From Pyropia haitanensis (Eukaryota; Rhodophyta; Bangiophyceae; Bangiales; Bangiaceae): 64,000 nucleotides of DNA. The stretch lies in the NCBI GenBank assembly GCA_008729055.1, contig SDUX01000090.1, forward strand, positions 94,430 to 158,429, given 5' to 3'. The notes under the pieces are model-generated. The model did no database searches, was not told the origin of the DNA, and was given only the letters and a program-made list of their open reading frames with translations. Positions 40,614 through 52,100 of the stretch are shown one piece after another (within the stretch, counting starts at the first letter, position 1; every line of letters starts with the position of its first letter). The translations under genes and the position numbers were made by a program.

Positions 40614-43600
40614 GGCGACGCCCGTCGCTGACGTGGGGGGGCGCCCTAGCGGGGCCTGCCGCACCCTTGGCAGAGGGAGATGGTGACGCCCCTGCCGCGG
40701 GATCCCGTGCCAGGGCCTGGCGGCCCGGTGCCAGTGCCGCCGCACCGTAGGTGGGCGGCGCAGCAGTTGCACGTGGGGTCGTCGACGCACCGGAGCCAGG
40801 CGCTCCGCCGACGGCCAGGCGGGGCCCCGCGGCCCCGCCCGCGGCCAGCCCTCCATCCGCCGGCACTGAGGGCTGCGGAGCGGGCCGAAGAGCACGTCGC
40901 GCAGACGAAGCCGAGGATAGACGGGTGGGCGGCTTCATGCCCACAGCCCGAGCGGGGCGAAGGTCGTCCGCCGTGGTTGGGCGGTGGCGCCTCTTCTTGG
41001 CTGAGGTGGGGGCGCCCGGCGGCGCATCCGCAGTACGGGCACGAGTACGCGGGCGGAGCGTCGGCCGCGGACGCTGGGGCAAGCCGCCCGGCACGCGCAC
41101 GGCGGCGGCGGCGGCCGTTGTCGCCACCACCGTTGCCGGAACGATACTGGTGGGCGGCGGCAGCTGCGCCGGGGCAGCAGCGGGGGCTGGGGCGAACGCC
41201 TCGTCCAGGGGTCGAGGCGAGGCCCGCGCCGCCGCAGGCACGGCCGCGGCCGGCGTGTCGGCGCGTCCCGCCTGCGGGGTCCGCGCAGCCGTACTCTGAA
41301 TCCAGCGGCAGGGGGCGCCCCCGAGCTTGCGCTTTTCGGTGAAGGGGCGCCCGACCCCGCCGGACAGCTGACCGCCGGGGGAGCGGGGGGTTGCAAATTC
41401 GGAATTTCGGCCTCCCCCGCCTTCCGGACGCCCACGCAGCGGCTGTCCGCCGCCGGCGCCCCCCCCGCCGCCGCCGCGGCCAACCCGCCTGGCTCCACCC
41501 CCCGCGCGGCCGGGGGCGCCGCTCCGCCCGCCGCGGTGCGGCCGCGCGCCTGGCGACCGGCCCCCGCAACCGCGTGCGCGGCCGCGGCAGGCACCCCGGA
41601 GCGCTCCTCTAGCGGCGGCACTGCTGCCGTCCCGGCGACGGCACCTGGGGGCGCCCCCGAGCTTGCTCTTGGCTCAGGGGGGGCCCCCAGGCCCGCCGGG
41701 CCACCCACCGCCGGGGAGGTGGGGGGTTGCTCATTCGCCATCATGGCATCCCCCGCCTCCCCGACGCTCACGCAGCTGCTGCCCGCCGCCGTCGCCCCCA
41801 CCGCCGCCGCTGCGGCCAACCCGCCCGGCGCAACCCCCCGCTCGGCCGCGGACGCCTCTCCGCCCGACGTGGTGCGACCGCCGGCAAGCCGGCCGGTACG
41901 CACTGCCGCGGGCGCCGCCGCGACAGGCGCCTCGGAGCGCGGCACCGGCGATGGCACCGCTGCCGTCTCGGCGCAGGCGCCTGGGGGCGCCCCCGAGCTT
42001 GCTCTTGGCTCAGGGGGGGCCCCCAGGCCCACTGGGCCACTGACTGCCGGGGGGGCGGGGGGTTGCCAACCCACCATCATGGCATCCCCCGCCTCCCCGG
42101 CGTCCACACAGCGGCCGCCCGCCGTCATCCCCGCCGCGGCCGCCGCAGCGGCCGACGCGCCCGGCTCCGCCCCCCGTTCGGCCAGGGGCGCCGCTCCGCC
42201 CACCGCGGTGCGGCCGCCCGCCTGTTGGCCGGGCCGCGCGACCGTGTGCGCGGCCGCGGCAGGCGCCCCGGAGCGCGGCACCGGCGGGGGCACCGCTGCT
42301 GTCCCGGCGCAGGCGCCCGGGGGCGCCCCCGAGCTTGCTCTTGGCTCAGGGGGGGCCCCCAGGCCCGCCGGCCCACTGACCGCCGGGGGGGCGGGGGGTT
42401 GCCCATTCGCCATCGTGGCATCCCCCGCCTCCCCGACGCTCCTGTAGCTGCTGCCCGCCGCCGTCGCCCCCCCCGCCGCCGCTGCGGCCAACCCGCCCGG
42501 TGCAGCCCACCGCTCGGCCGGGGGCGCCGCCCCGCCCGCCGCGACGCGGCCGCGCACCAGTCGGCCGGGGCCCGCAACCGCGCCTGTGGCCGCGGCAGGC
42601 GCCCCGGCGTGCGGCACCGGCGGGAGCCCCGCTGCCGTACCGGCGCCCGCGCCTGGGGCCGCCCCCGACCTTGCGCTTGGCGCGTGGGGGGCCCCCAGGC
42701 CCACCGGGCCACTGACCGCCGGCGGGGCGAGGGGTTGCCCATTTGCCAGCATGGCGTCCCCCGCCTCCCCGGCGCCCACGCAGCTGCTGCCCTCCGCCGT
42801 CGCCCTCACCGCCGCCGCGGCGGCCAACCCGTCGTGCGCCGCCCCTCGCTCGGCCGCGGGCTCCGCTCCGCTCGCCGTGGCGCTCCGGCCGGCGGGCGAG
42901 CCGGCCCCCACAGCCACGGCGCCACTCGGCGCTGCCGCTGTCGCGGGCGCCGCCGCGCGTCCCCCCTCGCCCGCCGCACCGAGCGGTGCCACCCCGCCCG
43001 CGGCCACGGGCGCCTCGGCGCTGCCCACCGCGTGGGCCGCCAGGTCTGCCCCGATGTGGGCCCGCAGGGCCGCCCGCACGTGGGGGGGCATGCCCGTCCG
43101 CCCCCCCAGCTGGTCCAGCTTGCGCTGGAGGCGGCGGCGGCACAGGTCCGCCGCCGTGGCCGCCGCCGCCGCCCGCGACAGCTGGGCCCGCCGACGTGGG
43201 CCAAGCAGCGCCGCCCCCCACGGGTCGGCCCCGTCCAGAACCGTGAGGACCGTCGCCGCCACGCCCGACCGCGCCGCCGCGCGAAACTCCTCCGCCGCCG
43301 GCGCCACCACCGTGACTGCGGCCGTCGCGCCGAAGCGGTCGACGTCCAAAATCTTGTGCGGGTCCACCGCCGTCAGGTCCGCCACCAGCGCCCGCAGGCG
43401 GTGGGCGCGGGCGTCCCTCGACACCCCCCCCACGTACAGCGTCACTAGCGGCTCCACCTTGCCGTCCCGCCCTGGCCCCCGCGTCAGCGCTGCCGCCGCT
43501 GCCGTTGCCCGCGCAGCCGGGGACGTGGCGGCAGGGGACTCGGCCCCCGCCGTAGGCGTCAGGTGCCCCGGGGCAGACGTGCCACCGGGCCCTGGCGCGG

Positions 43601-44146
43601 GGGCGCCGCCGCGGCGGCGGCGCCCACCGCGCGCCACGTCAACCCAGGCTCCTCCCCCCCCATCTCCCTCCGCGTCAGGGGGGGGGCCTTGTCCCCCAGG
43701 GAGGGTCGCCGCACCCGCCGCCGCCTGGGGGGGGGGGGGGCGAGTGGGGGGGGGGGGGGGGCGGCGCCGCCACCTCCAGCCGCGCCCGCCGCAACCGCGG
43801 CCGAGGACGCAGCCGCCGCCGAGCGTGGGGCGGGCGGGGACACCGTCCCCGCATTGCGCCCCCCCCCACCGGCGGGGGGGGGGCGGGCACCAGCAGCGCC
43901 GGCCGCCACAGCAGGCGCCGCCGCGGCACCGGACGCCAACGGCGCCGACGCCGGCGCAGACGCGGACGAAGCAGCCGGCGCAGCCGGCGGGGCGTGCAAA
44001 CGCAGCCCCTGATTGGTCGAAATCTCAGCAAGTACCGCGGTAATTAGCCGCACCCGCGCCGTCGTCGCCGTCGGCCCCACCGCCGCGTCGACCAGCGCCT
44101 CGAATCCGCGCACCACGGCCACCAAACGGCCCCGATCCACCCCCAT
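40606..44146 (-). pseudogene. E3 ORF1 (RRM-like ORF1p), frameshifted
   Basis: Starts MGVDRGRLVAVVRGFEALVDAA, parallel to E2. The frame changes in the poly-C/G region around 43640-43760 and again near 41350. The middle frame (to ~43500-43050) has VTLYVGGVSRDARAHRLRALV, DRFGATAAVTVV and RRRAQLS...LCRRRLQRKLDQLGG, which I read as an RRM-like RNA-binding fold plus a basic helix. Five ~336-bp repeats follow (41478-42900). The C-terminus (PHVSDGRRHE) ends on the TGA that overlaps the ORF2 start. Probable role: RNA chaperone/RNP protein. Confidence 0.7.
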
Positions 44147-44227
44147 GGCGCCCCCCCCGCTCCGCCAAAGCGGTAGGGGGGCGCCCCGCACCCCCCCGCA
44201 CCCCGCTACCGCAAAAGGAAGCGCAGA

Positions 44228-44290
44228 CTCTCCCACCGGGACGATCAATTTCATTGAACCCGGGTCTCCCGCGTGACAGGCGGGCGTACT
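44228..44290 (-). tRNA. tRNA-Asp(GUC) 3' part, copy C, T-loop interrupted
   Basis: Read on the minus strand: D-arm 3' side (AGTACG), anticodon arm CCCGC-CTGTCAC-GCGGG with anticodon GTC, AGAC variable loop, T stem CCGGG...CCCGG, acceptor 3' strand TGGGAGA and discriminator G. The T loop TTCAAT-T is split by 11 nt (GAAATTGATCG), different from copies A and B. The 5' half is missing. G73 and the GUC anticodon are Asp identity elements. Confidence 0.7.
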
Positions 44291-44321
44291 TGGTGCCCGC
44301 CCACCGCTGCGCGGACAGGCG

Positions 44322-44711
44322 GTCCCCCCGGCACCACCACACCCACAGCACTCACCGCACCCCCCCGCACGTCCTCAGCCGTCCTCGACCCCGATCCGGA
44401 TCCCCCTCCCCCCGCAGGCGGCCGGCCAGCACCCACCGCCGCCCCTCCCCACCTGTCAGACCCCCCCCCTCCGGGAAGATCAGGCCCCCCCCCCGCCCCC
44501 GGCGGGCCGGCACCCGCAGCCGCCGGCACGCGCTGGGCGGGGATGGCGCGGCGGGCGTCACTCATGGTGACGCCCGTCGCTAGCGTGGGGACAGTGCTTG
44601 ACGGCGTAAAAATGTTTTGACTCTCCCACCGGGACTCTCGTCACATTGAACCCGGGTCTCCCGCGTGACAGGCGGGCATACTTCATGGAAGTTGACCACT
44701 ATACTAGTTTA
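44322..44711 (-). repeat. 388-bp unit, copy 2 (tRNA-Asp plus retroelement ORF2 start)
   Basis: Almost identical to 52564-52952; the only difference I saw is in C-run length. Read on the minus strand: tRNA-Asp from nucleotide 8, a T5 tract, then a segment like the ORF1/ORF2 boundary (GCGACGGGCGTCACCATGAG), about 240 nt of an ORF2 beginning MSDARRAIPAQRVPA, then an abrupt change of sequence after TGCCGGGGGGAC. Confidence 0.9.
44621..44706 (-). tRNA. tRNA-Asp(GUC) copy B, D- and T-loop interrupted, 5' acceptor strand lost
   Basis: From nucleotide 8: TAGTATAGTGGTC, then an 11-nt insertion (AACTTCCATGA), AGTATG, anticodon arm CCCGC-CTGTCAC-GCGGG, T stem CCGGG/CCCGG with TTCAAT-T split by GTGACGAGAG, acceptor TGGGAGA and G73. 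Taking out both insertions gives a regular tRNA-Asp. The seven 5' acceptor bases expected (TCTCCCA) are replaced by the AT-rich 3' end of E2. A T5 tract follows the gene. Confidence 0.75.
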
Positions 44712-44766
44712 TTCGACAGTCCAAGGATCGACTCCTCCTGACCGACGCCCCCGGAAAGTAGGCCCC

Positions 44767-47700
44767 CTACTCCCCGATTCTCACATTGTGGTCACACGGG
44801 CCAAGTGGCCCCCCCGTGCCCCCCTCCGGGGCCTCCCCAACAGTCCCAAAGCACCGGCTGTATCCCAGGGACACAGCACGGGCATGGGACAGCCACAAAG
44901 CAATAGACACACGCGTCAGGAGGGTGGCGCGGACGCCAGCCAAGGCGGGACCGCCGAGCGCATCGCGCAGCCACTTGGCCGTGGCCGGGCCGATGCGCCC
45001 ATACGCCTCCCACACCAGCGGGGTGAAGGTGTGGGTGGGCGGAGCGTCAGGGAGGGAGCCGGCATACTTAGCCACCTTCTCCCCCTCCCGCGCCACGGCC
45101 GCCACCGGCCGCAGGGGGCTCGCAGCCGTCGCCGCGACAGCGCGCGGCGCGAAAGGCGCCGTCACCGAAGCGTCAGCCCACACCACCTCCCCGGACGAGG
45201 TGTGGGTGGCGCGGAGGTCGGGGCGGAGCGCGCCTGGGCCCCGCGTCAGCACCGCTTCCACGGCCACCGCCCCCCACGACGGCGTGCGCTGCAGCGCCTC
45301 CGCGACGAGGTGCACGAGGTGGTGGTGGAGGCGGACGTGCCCCGAGGATTGCTCGGGGCACGCCGACACAAAGTGGCGGCCGTCAGCGTCGGCGGCGACG
45401 CCGCAGCGGCACCTCGAGGGCGGCGGCACCGACCGGGGAGGCGCCCCCAGCCACAGGCGCACGGCCACGCGCATATCCGCGCCTCCGACCGCCGTCCCGG
45501 TGACCCCCGGCGTCGGCAAAGCCGACAGCCAGCGCGCCGCACCGCCGCCCTGGCAGGCCGCCATGCCCGCGCGCCGCCACAGCGGCAGCTCCGCGTAGAC
45601 GCGCGCCCGGGCCGCGGCTTGGGCGGGGCGCGCTAACTCGCGTTGCGCCGCCGCCGTCTCCCCCCCCAGGAGCGATTGCCACGTGGGTGGCGCGGACGGT
45701 GCTGGGCGGTGTGGCCCATGGGCCAGAGTGTGGGTCGCACCAGCACCATCCGCAGGGGCGGGGGGGGGGGGGGGGGGGCAAGGGCGTCAGCAGCCACAAC
45801 GGGCGCCGCGTTGGGGCCCCCGCGGGCGAGGGACCACAGCAGTCCAGACTCGGGCGCCTCGCAATGAGCCTGGTGGGCGGCCACCAGGCTCAGGAGAGCG
45901 TGCCGGAGCGCGGCCGCCGCCGGCGCAGCGCGGTTGGGCGCCGGTGGGAGCGCCCCAGGGTCCGCGCCGCCGTCGGGCGTCCCCGCGCCATTCGCCGCGG
46001 GGTCGCCGCCCCCCGGCGGGGGCTGCCCTGGCAAGGCCGCCGCGGCCCCGCCAGCGGCGGCGGCGGGCCCAATGGCGGCGGCGACAGTGCCGCCGTCAGC
46101 AGCGACGCGCGGGACGGCGCGCAGGCCGTCAGCCAACGCGCGCAGCGCAGGAGAGTACGCTTCCCCCGCCCGCAGCGCGTCCGTCCACGACGCCAAGAGG
46201 GCAGGCGGGACGACGCGCGTGCGGCCGCCGATGCCCAGGCCGCCCATGGCAGGCGGCAGCGCGGCGCGCTCTAGCATCGCCTGGCGCACGACGGAGCTGT
46301 CGCGCGCGTCGCACAGGAGCCCACCAAGGGCGGTCCGCGCATCGGCGTCGACGGCCGCCGCCAGCCGCGCGCCGTCCTCCAGCGGCAGGCACCGGAGCCA
46401 GTAGTTGGCTCGGGGGCCGGCGCAGAGGCGCAGCAGGAGGAGCTGCGACTGCAGCTCCTCGGCCGGCAGGGCCGCGATGGCGGCGACCAAGCGGCGCTGG
46501 TCCGCCGCCACTGCGTCCACGCGGGCCCCCACAAAATCGGCGCGGCCGAGGGGGACAGAGAACTGCACAATCCCCTCGGCAGCCCACACCCCCGCCCACC
46601 CCGGCGGCGGCGCCTCGCCGCTCGGCGACCAGGCGACACACTTGGCGGGGGCGAGCTCGGCGTCCACGCTCGCCCCCACCGACGCCGCGTCAGCCATCAC
46701 GGCCGCGAGCGTGTTCCGCGGCCCCGCCGACACCACGTCGTCATGGAAAGCGCGGAGGAGGGCGTCGGGGTGGCGGGCGCGCAGGCGCCGGAGCACGAGC
46801 CACAGGGCGGCGGCGTGCAGCAGGGGGCCGAGCGGGTCGCCCTGCTGGGCCCCCCGCTCGGCGGGCAGCGACAGCCGCTTCGGCGGTGGGGGGGGCATGG
46901 CGGGGGCGGCAGGGGCAGCCGCATCGCCGCGGCCAGCGCCGCCCGCGCCGCGGCCGCCGCCCCCCCCCCCGCCAGCCGCGGCCAACGGGCCGTCAGGGCC
47001 GTCCCCCGCAGCGTCGGCGCCGCCAGCAGCGCCGCCGTTGCCGCCACTGTCTCCGCCGCCGTCGTCACCGGCGGCGCCGCCGCCGTCCCGCGCGCCGTCG
47101 CCAGCGCGGGCGTCGCCGTCGCCCGCGCCGTCGCCGTCACCGTCGCCCCCGCCGTCGCGCGCACCGCCGCCGTCGCCGTCGACGACTGCGTCGCCCCCGC
47201 CGTCCCCGTCGCCGTTGTCGCCGCCGTCCGCGTCGCCCTCCTCGGCGGCCGCCCAACCGTACACTGTGGGCGCGGCGGTCCCCCCGTACACCCATTCCAA
47301 ATAAGGGCCAAGGGGGGGGAGGGCGCGCCGCAGCACGGCGGCGGCGGCCGCGCGCGACGCGAGGTTGAACGCGTTGCGATAGTCCAGCTGGACTATCGCA
47401 TGCTGGGGGTGGTGGGCGAGGTGCGCCTCGAACTCGTGTACGAGCCGCTCGCATGCGCTCGACACCCCCACCCCCAGCTGCGCGGGCGCCAGCAGCTCGG
47501 CCGCCGCCCCCCGCACCGTCGCCGCCAGGGCCGACGCCGCCAGCTTCCGCAGGGTCTCGGGCATACCAATGGGCCGCAGCCCAGGCAGCCCGTCCGCGCC
47601 GACCCCTCCCGGCTTTGCCAGCAGGAGCAGGTCCGCGCCTGCGAGGGCGTGGGCCGCCGCGGCGGGCACGCGGGTGACAGCGGCGTCCGACACCAGCAGC

Positions 47701-49175
47701 GCCACCACCCCCACAAGCGCGTCCTGCCCCCCCCCAGACAGTGCCCACAGATGTTCCATGCGCAGGCCTGAGGGGCCGGGGGCAGTTGCGCGCGGGGCGC
47801 GGCGGATAGCGGTCACGACCGCCTCACGGGACACCGCCCGCGGCACCGTGGCGCCGGCGCCGAACGCCTCCGCGTCGGCGAGGAGGTCCGAAAAGGCCTC
47901 CTCCACTGACGCGGGGGTGGCCGACGCCGACGCCGCAGGGGGGAACAGAGAGACGACCTTGCGCCATACGGCGGGCGTCTGGGGCGCCGGCTCGTCCGCC
48001 AGCAAGGCCCGCGCCGCGGCGCTCAGGCGCCCGGCTCGTACGAGCCGCAGCGCCCGCCGCTGGGACGGCGCCAGGCCAGGCGCCGCCCGCCCCGCCGGTG
48101 GGGGCGCCCCGCGGCGCCCGTCCAGGGGGCGCCGCCACGATGGCCGCCACACGCCGGCGTTGCGGTCCGCAAGGGCGGTGACAAACTCGCCGTTGAGCAC
48201 CGCCCCTGCCCGCGCGGCGTGGGTGAGCGGCGGCCGCGGCGCGTCAGACGCGCCAGCGGGGGCCGCCGCGGGGACGTGCAGAAGCAGCGAGGGGAGAAGC
48301 AGCAGCCACAACCAGGCGCTGCTCTGCTCCGGCTCGCGGCGGGCCCAGTCCAGCGCGTCCGCCGCGAGCGCCCGCCACCCGGGCAGCAGAGCCGCCGGCA
48401 CGTGCGCCATCGTCCGCGCCGACGAAGCGACCAGCGGCGCCCAGTCCGCCGCCGCGGGGGCCGCACGCCGCAGGAACGCAGCCCGCGCCGCCGTCCAGGC
48501 GGGGCGGTCCGCAAAAAACAAGGCGTTGGCCGCAGGCATCCCGGCAGCGCGGCCAGCTCCCCCCCCCCCGTCCTCGGGGGCGGCGGGAGCGGCCGCCGCG
48601 GCCGCGGGGGCGCGTTGCCGGCGGGGGTTAAGCCGGCAGATGGCCTCGTGGGCGGAGAGGGAGCTCCGCCCACGAGGCCCCCGCTGGGAGCGAAAAGGCC
48701 GCCCACACCAGCGGCACCCCGCCAGCACCAGCTCCGCCGCCACCGCGGGGGGGACCTCGCCGATCACGTGGGCCTGGCTGAGGTGAGCCAGGCCACGACG
48801 GTCAGCCACCCCCCCAGACAACACCACCCCGCACCCCGAAACGGGGCACACGCACGGCGGCGCCGGCACGACCGCAGGCGCCGTCGTCGACGCCATGGAC
48901 GCGTCGGCGGCGGCGGCGGCAGCGACCGGCGCGGGGGCCACCCCCGCCGTGCCTCCATCACCGCGGCTGGGACCGCCGCCCCCGCGAGCAGCCGTTGCCG
49001 CCGTCGACGCCGTAGATGCGTCGGTGGCGGCGGCATCGGCCGGCCCAGCAACCTCCCCCGCCGTGCCGCCGGCACCGCGGCGGCGACCACCCCCCCCCCC
49101 AGCGTGAGCAGGCGCGGTGCTAGAGGACACCGTGCCGGCTCCCGCCGCCCCGCCCGCGCCCGAGGGGTCACTCAT
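44767..49175 (-). CDS. E2 ORF2: zinc fingers, reverse transcriptase, restriction-like endonuclease
   Basis: 1,180 residues in one frame (to 45633), then the endonuclease in another frame (to 44767); the change falls in a G19 homopolymer at 45760-45778. Fingers at ~108-125 (CPVSGC...HLSQAH) and ~153 (CRWC...H). RT: GPSGLRMEHLWALS, RPIGMPETLRKLAAS, VQLDYRNAFN (~598), a ~130-residue Asp/Gly-rich insertion, GAQQGDPLGP (~775), FHDDVVSAG (catalytic DD, ~812). Endonuclease: CCHC knuckle CRCG...HFVSACP, then PDLRAT...VVWADASVTAPF, the PD-D-type core. It nicks the target and primes reverse transcription there. Fixing the homopolymer by one or two bases would restore one ORF. Confidence 0.85.
49168..49175 (-). 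promoter_or_regulatory. ORF1/ORF2 stop-start overlap ATGAGTGA
   Basis: ATG of ORF2 (49175-49173) and TGA of ORF1 (49170-49168) overlap within eight bases. The same octamer occurs in E1 (57255-57262) and E3 (40606-40613). It suggests termination-reinitiation coupling of the two proteins (inference). Confidence 0.75.
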
Positions 49176-52100
49176 GGCGCCCCTCGTCGCTGACGTGGGC
49201 CCCCACCCGCGGCCGGTAGGGCCCGGGCGTGGTGGGGGGGGAGAGCGGAAGCGCTGGGGCCGGTAGGTCCGTGGCGGCCAATGCCGCCGCGGGAAGCGAA
49301 GGAAGGGTCGTCGCCCCGCCCAGGCGGGCACGCTTGGCGGGGGGCGGGCGCCCAGACCGTGGCGGGCTCGCCGCACGAGTGGCAGCCAGCGCCGCGCGTG
49401 TGCGGCGCCCCGCGGTCGGCCCCGGCGACGCAGGTGGGGCCCCCAACCGCGCAACCGCCCGCGCGTGGCGCGCCGGGCGTCGCGAAACGCCCGGGCGGGC
49501 CACGGGGGATCGGCTGCGGGTCGCGGCCGCCCGCTTGCGTACCACCGCGCTGAGGGGGAGCGCGACCGAAGCGGCAAACGCGGTGGCCCGCGCCGCACCG
49601 CGGGGAGGCCGCGTGGGCGGCGGGGGTAGCGGCGGGAGTCCATCACTGGCCCCTGCCCTAACGGCAGGCCAAAGCCCCGCGCTGGGGACGCGCCGCTGCC
49701 AGCCCCGGCGAGGGGGCGAGCCCGCCGGTGACGGCGAGGCGGGCGAGGGCGCCGGCCTCGGCGCGACGGCCGCCGGCCGGCGGGCTGCCGGCAAGGGGGG
49801 GCGCGCAGGCCCAGCCTCGGGCGCCACCGCTGGCGCCGCAGAGTCAAGGCACCGCCGCGGGCGACGCGGCGGGGGTGTGGCCGCAAGCGGGCGCGGCACG
49901 GCCGCGCCCAATCCCGCCGCCTCGGCGGCAGCGCACGCGGCGCCCGCACCAACGGGCGTCGAGATTGCCGCCAGGGGCGGCGGGGCGGCCGCCGTCACCA
50001 CGTCCGCCATCAGCGTCGGCTGCCCCGCAGGGGAGGCGGCGCCGGCCCCCGCCAGCCCCCCCGGATTCACCGGGGGATCTCCCGCCGCCGGCAAGTTGGC
50101 GCGCCGGCCGGGGGCAGAGGCGGAGGTCGTCGGGCCGCCAGCGCCGGCGCGGCCCCCGCCGGCGGAAGCACCAGCTCGCGCCGGCGCGCGGCCAGGCGCG
50201 CTAGCCCTCCGCCCGGCAGGGGCGCCGGGCCCGCCGTCGTCGGCGGAACCGCCGCCCTCGCCGCGCGCGGCGTCAACGGCGGCCCGCCGGACCGGCGCGG
50301 CCCAGCCAACGCGTACGTCCGCAGCCGCTGTGGCCGCGCGGCCGGCGCGGCCGGCCGCCCCGCAGGCGGCCGTGGCGCCGCCAGCGGAGCTGCCGCCAGC
50401 CGCGGCCAGTCCCCCCCCCACCGCACAGCCGGGCGACGCCTCGCCCGCGCCGCCCGCGGCATCCTCGGCGGTCCGCCCGGGCGGGGCGTCGCGACCCGCA
50501 GGTGCGGGGGCAGCCGCACTGGACGCGCGGCCGATCCGCGCCACCGCACCGCCGGCGACCGTGGCGCCGCCCGCCATTCGGCCACCCGCCATGGCCAGTC
50601 CGCTCGCCGCCGCCCCGCCAGGCGGCGCCGCGCCCGCGCCGCCCGCGGCGCCCGCGTCGGCCCGCTTGGGCGGGGCGCCGCTGTCCGCCCGTGGGCCAGC
50701 AGCCTCGCTGGCCGCGTGGCCGGCCCGCACAACCGCACCGCCGGCAGCCGCGCCGCGGCGCGCGGACTGGCCGCCTGCCGCGGCCGGGCCACCCCCCGCC
50801 GCACCGCCAGGCGGCGCCGCGCCCCCACCGCCCGCGGAGCCATCGTCGGCCCGCGTGAGCGGGGCGCCGCTGCCCGCCGGTGCGGGAGCGTCCGCACTGT
50901 CCGCGCGGCGGGCCGGTGCGGTCGCGCCACTGGCGACGGTGGCCCCGCCGGCTGGGCCGCCGCCAGCGGCGGGCGGTCCACCCACCCCCCCGCCGGCGGC
51001 CGGCGCGGCACTCGCCTCCGGCCCATCACGGGCCGCCGCTGGCGGGCCGCCGCAGCCCGCGCCTGCATTGGGCGCCGCCGCCGGGCGCGCGGCGAGCGCC
51101 GCCTCCACGTGCGCGCGAAGCGACGCGCGCACGTGGGGCGGCAGGCCCGCCCGCGTGCCCAGCTGGCGGAGCTTCGCCTCCAGGCGGCGGCGGCACAGGT
51201 CCGCGGCCGTGGTCGCCGCCTCCTCTCGTGACAGCTGGGCGCGCCGACGCGCGCCGAGGAGGGCGGCGGACCACGGGTCGGCGGCGGGAAGGAGGGTCAG
51301 CACCGTGGCCGCCGGGCCGGCCCGCACCGCCGCGCAGAACGCCTCCGCGGCGGCGGCGACGAGCGTCACCGCCGTGGTGGACCCAAAGCGGTCCGCGTCC
51401 ACCACGGCGTGCGCGTCCACTCCGGTGAGGTCCACCAGGAGAGAGCGCAGGCGGTGCGCGCGCGCGTCGCGAGAGACGCCGGCAACGTAGACGGTCTCCA
51501 GGCGGACGACCTCTCCGCGCCGGCGCGCGACGCGCGTGAGCGCAGCCGCCGCAGCAGCCGCGCGCGCGCCCGCCGCCGCGGTGGCGGGCGTCGCGCCGGT
51601 GGCAGGCGCCGCGCAGGCCGCTTCCGCCTCGCGGCCCGCCGCGGCATCGCCCGGGGCTCGGGCAGCCGCCTCCGCCCCGCCGCCACCCGCGCCCGCAGCG
51701 ATCCCGCCGTCCGCCGTTGCCACGGCCGCCGCCATGCCAAACGGCGCGCCCCCGTCCGTCGTCGCGGCAGCGGCGGCATTCGCCGCGGTCCTGGCGGCGG
51801 CAGCCGCCCGGGAGCGGCGGCCGCGGCGGGCCACCTCGGTCCAGGCACCTCCGGCGTTTACCCCCCCCTCCACCACAGGGGGGGCCTCTGCCCCCCCGAG
51901 GGGGGGCGATGCGCCGAGGGAGCCGGCCGGGCGCGTCCCGCCGCGCGCCACCGCCGCCAACTCCGCCACCGCCGCCGCCGCCGCTGCCGGGGGGCCGACC
52001 GCGTCGCCGGCGACCGCCGGCGCCTCGGCCGGCGCCTCGCCACCGCCCGTCGCCGCCGAGTCCGCCGCCGCCGTTCCGCCGTCCGCCGCCACCCCGCCCA

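Larger units (their letters stand above)
37057..44290 (-). mobile_element. E3: RLE-type non-LTR retrotransposon, 3'-truncated
   Basis: Third copy of the family, read on the minus strand from a partial tRNA-Asp (44290-44228) through a short leader, ORF1 (44146-40606, two frame breaks), the ATGAGTGA overlap and ORF2 (40613-37057, one frame break). RT-related sequence can be followed to ~37700. The RLE domain and 3' UTR seen in E1 and E2 are missing; the remaining frame is Pro/Ala/Arg-rich without similarity. Clearly a different subfamily from E1/E2: ORF1 repeat period and RT insertion length both differ. Confidence 0.85.

Noticed and set aside
41536..51490. Long plus-strand ORFs opposite E2 and E3
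   Set aside because: Antisense to ORF1/ORF2, which have clear RT, RLE, zinc-finger and RRM-like motifs on the minus strand.
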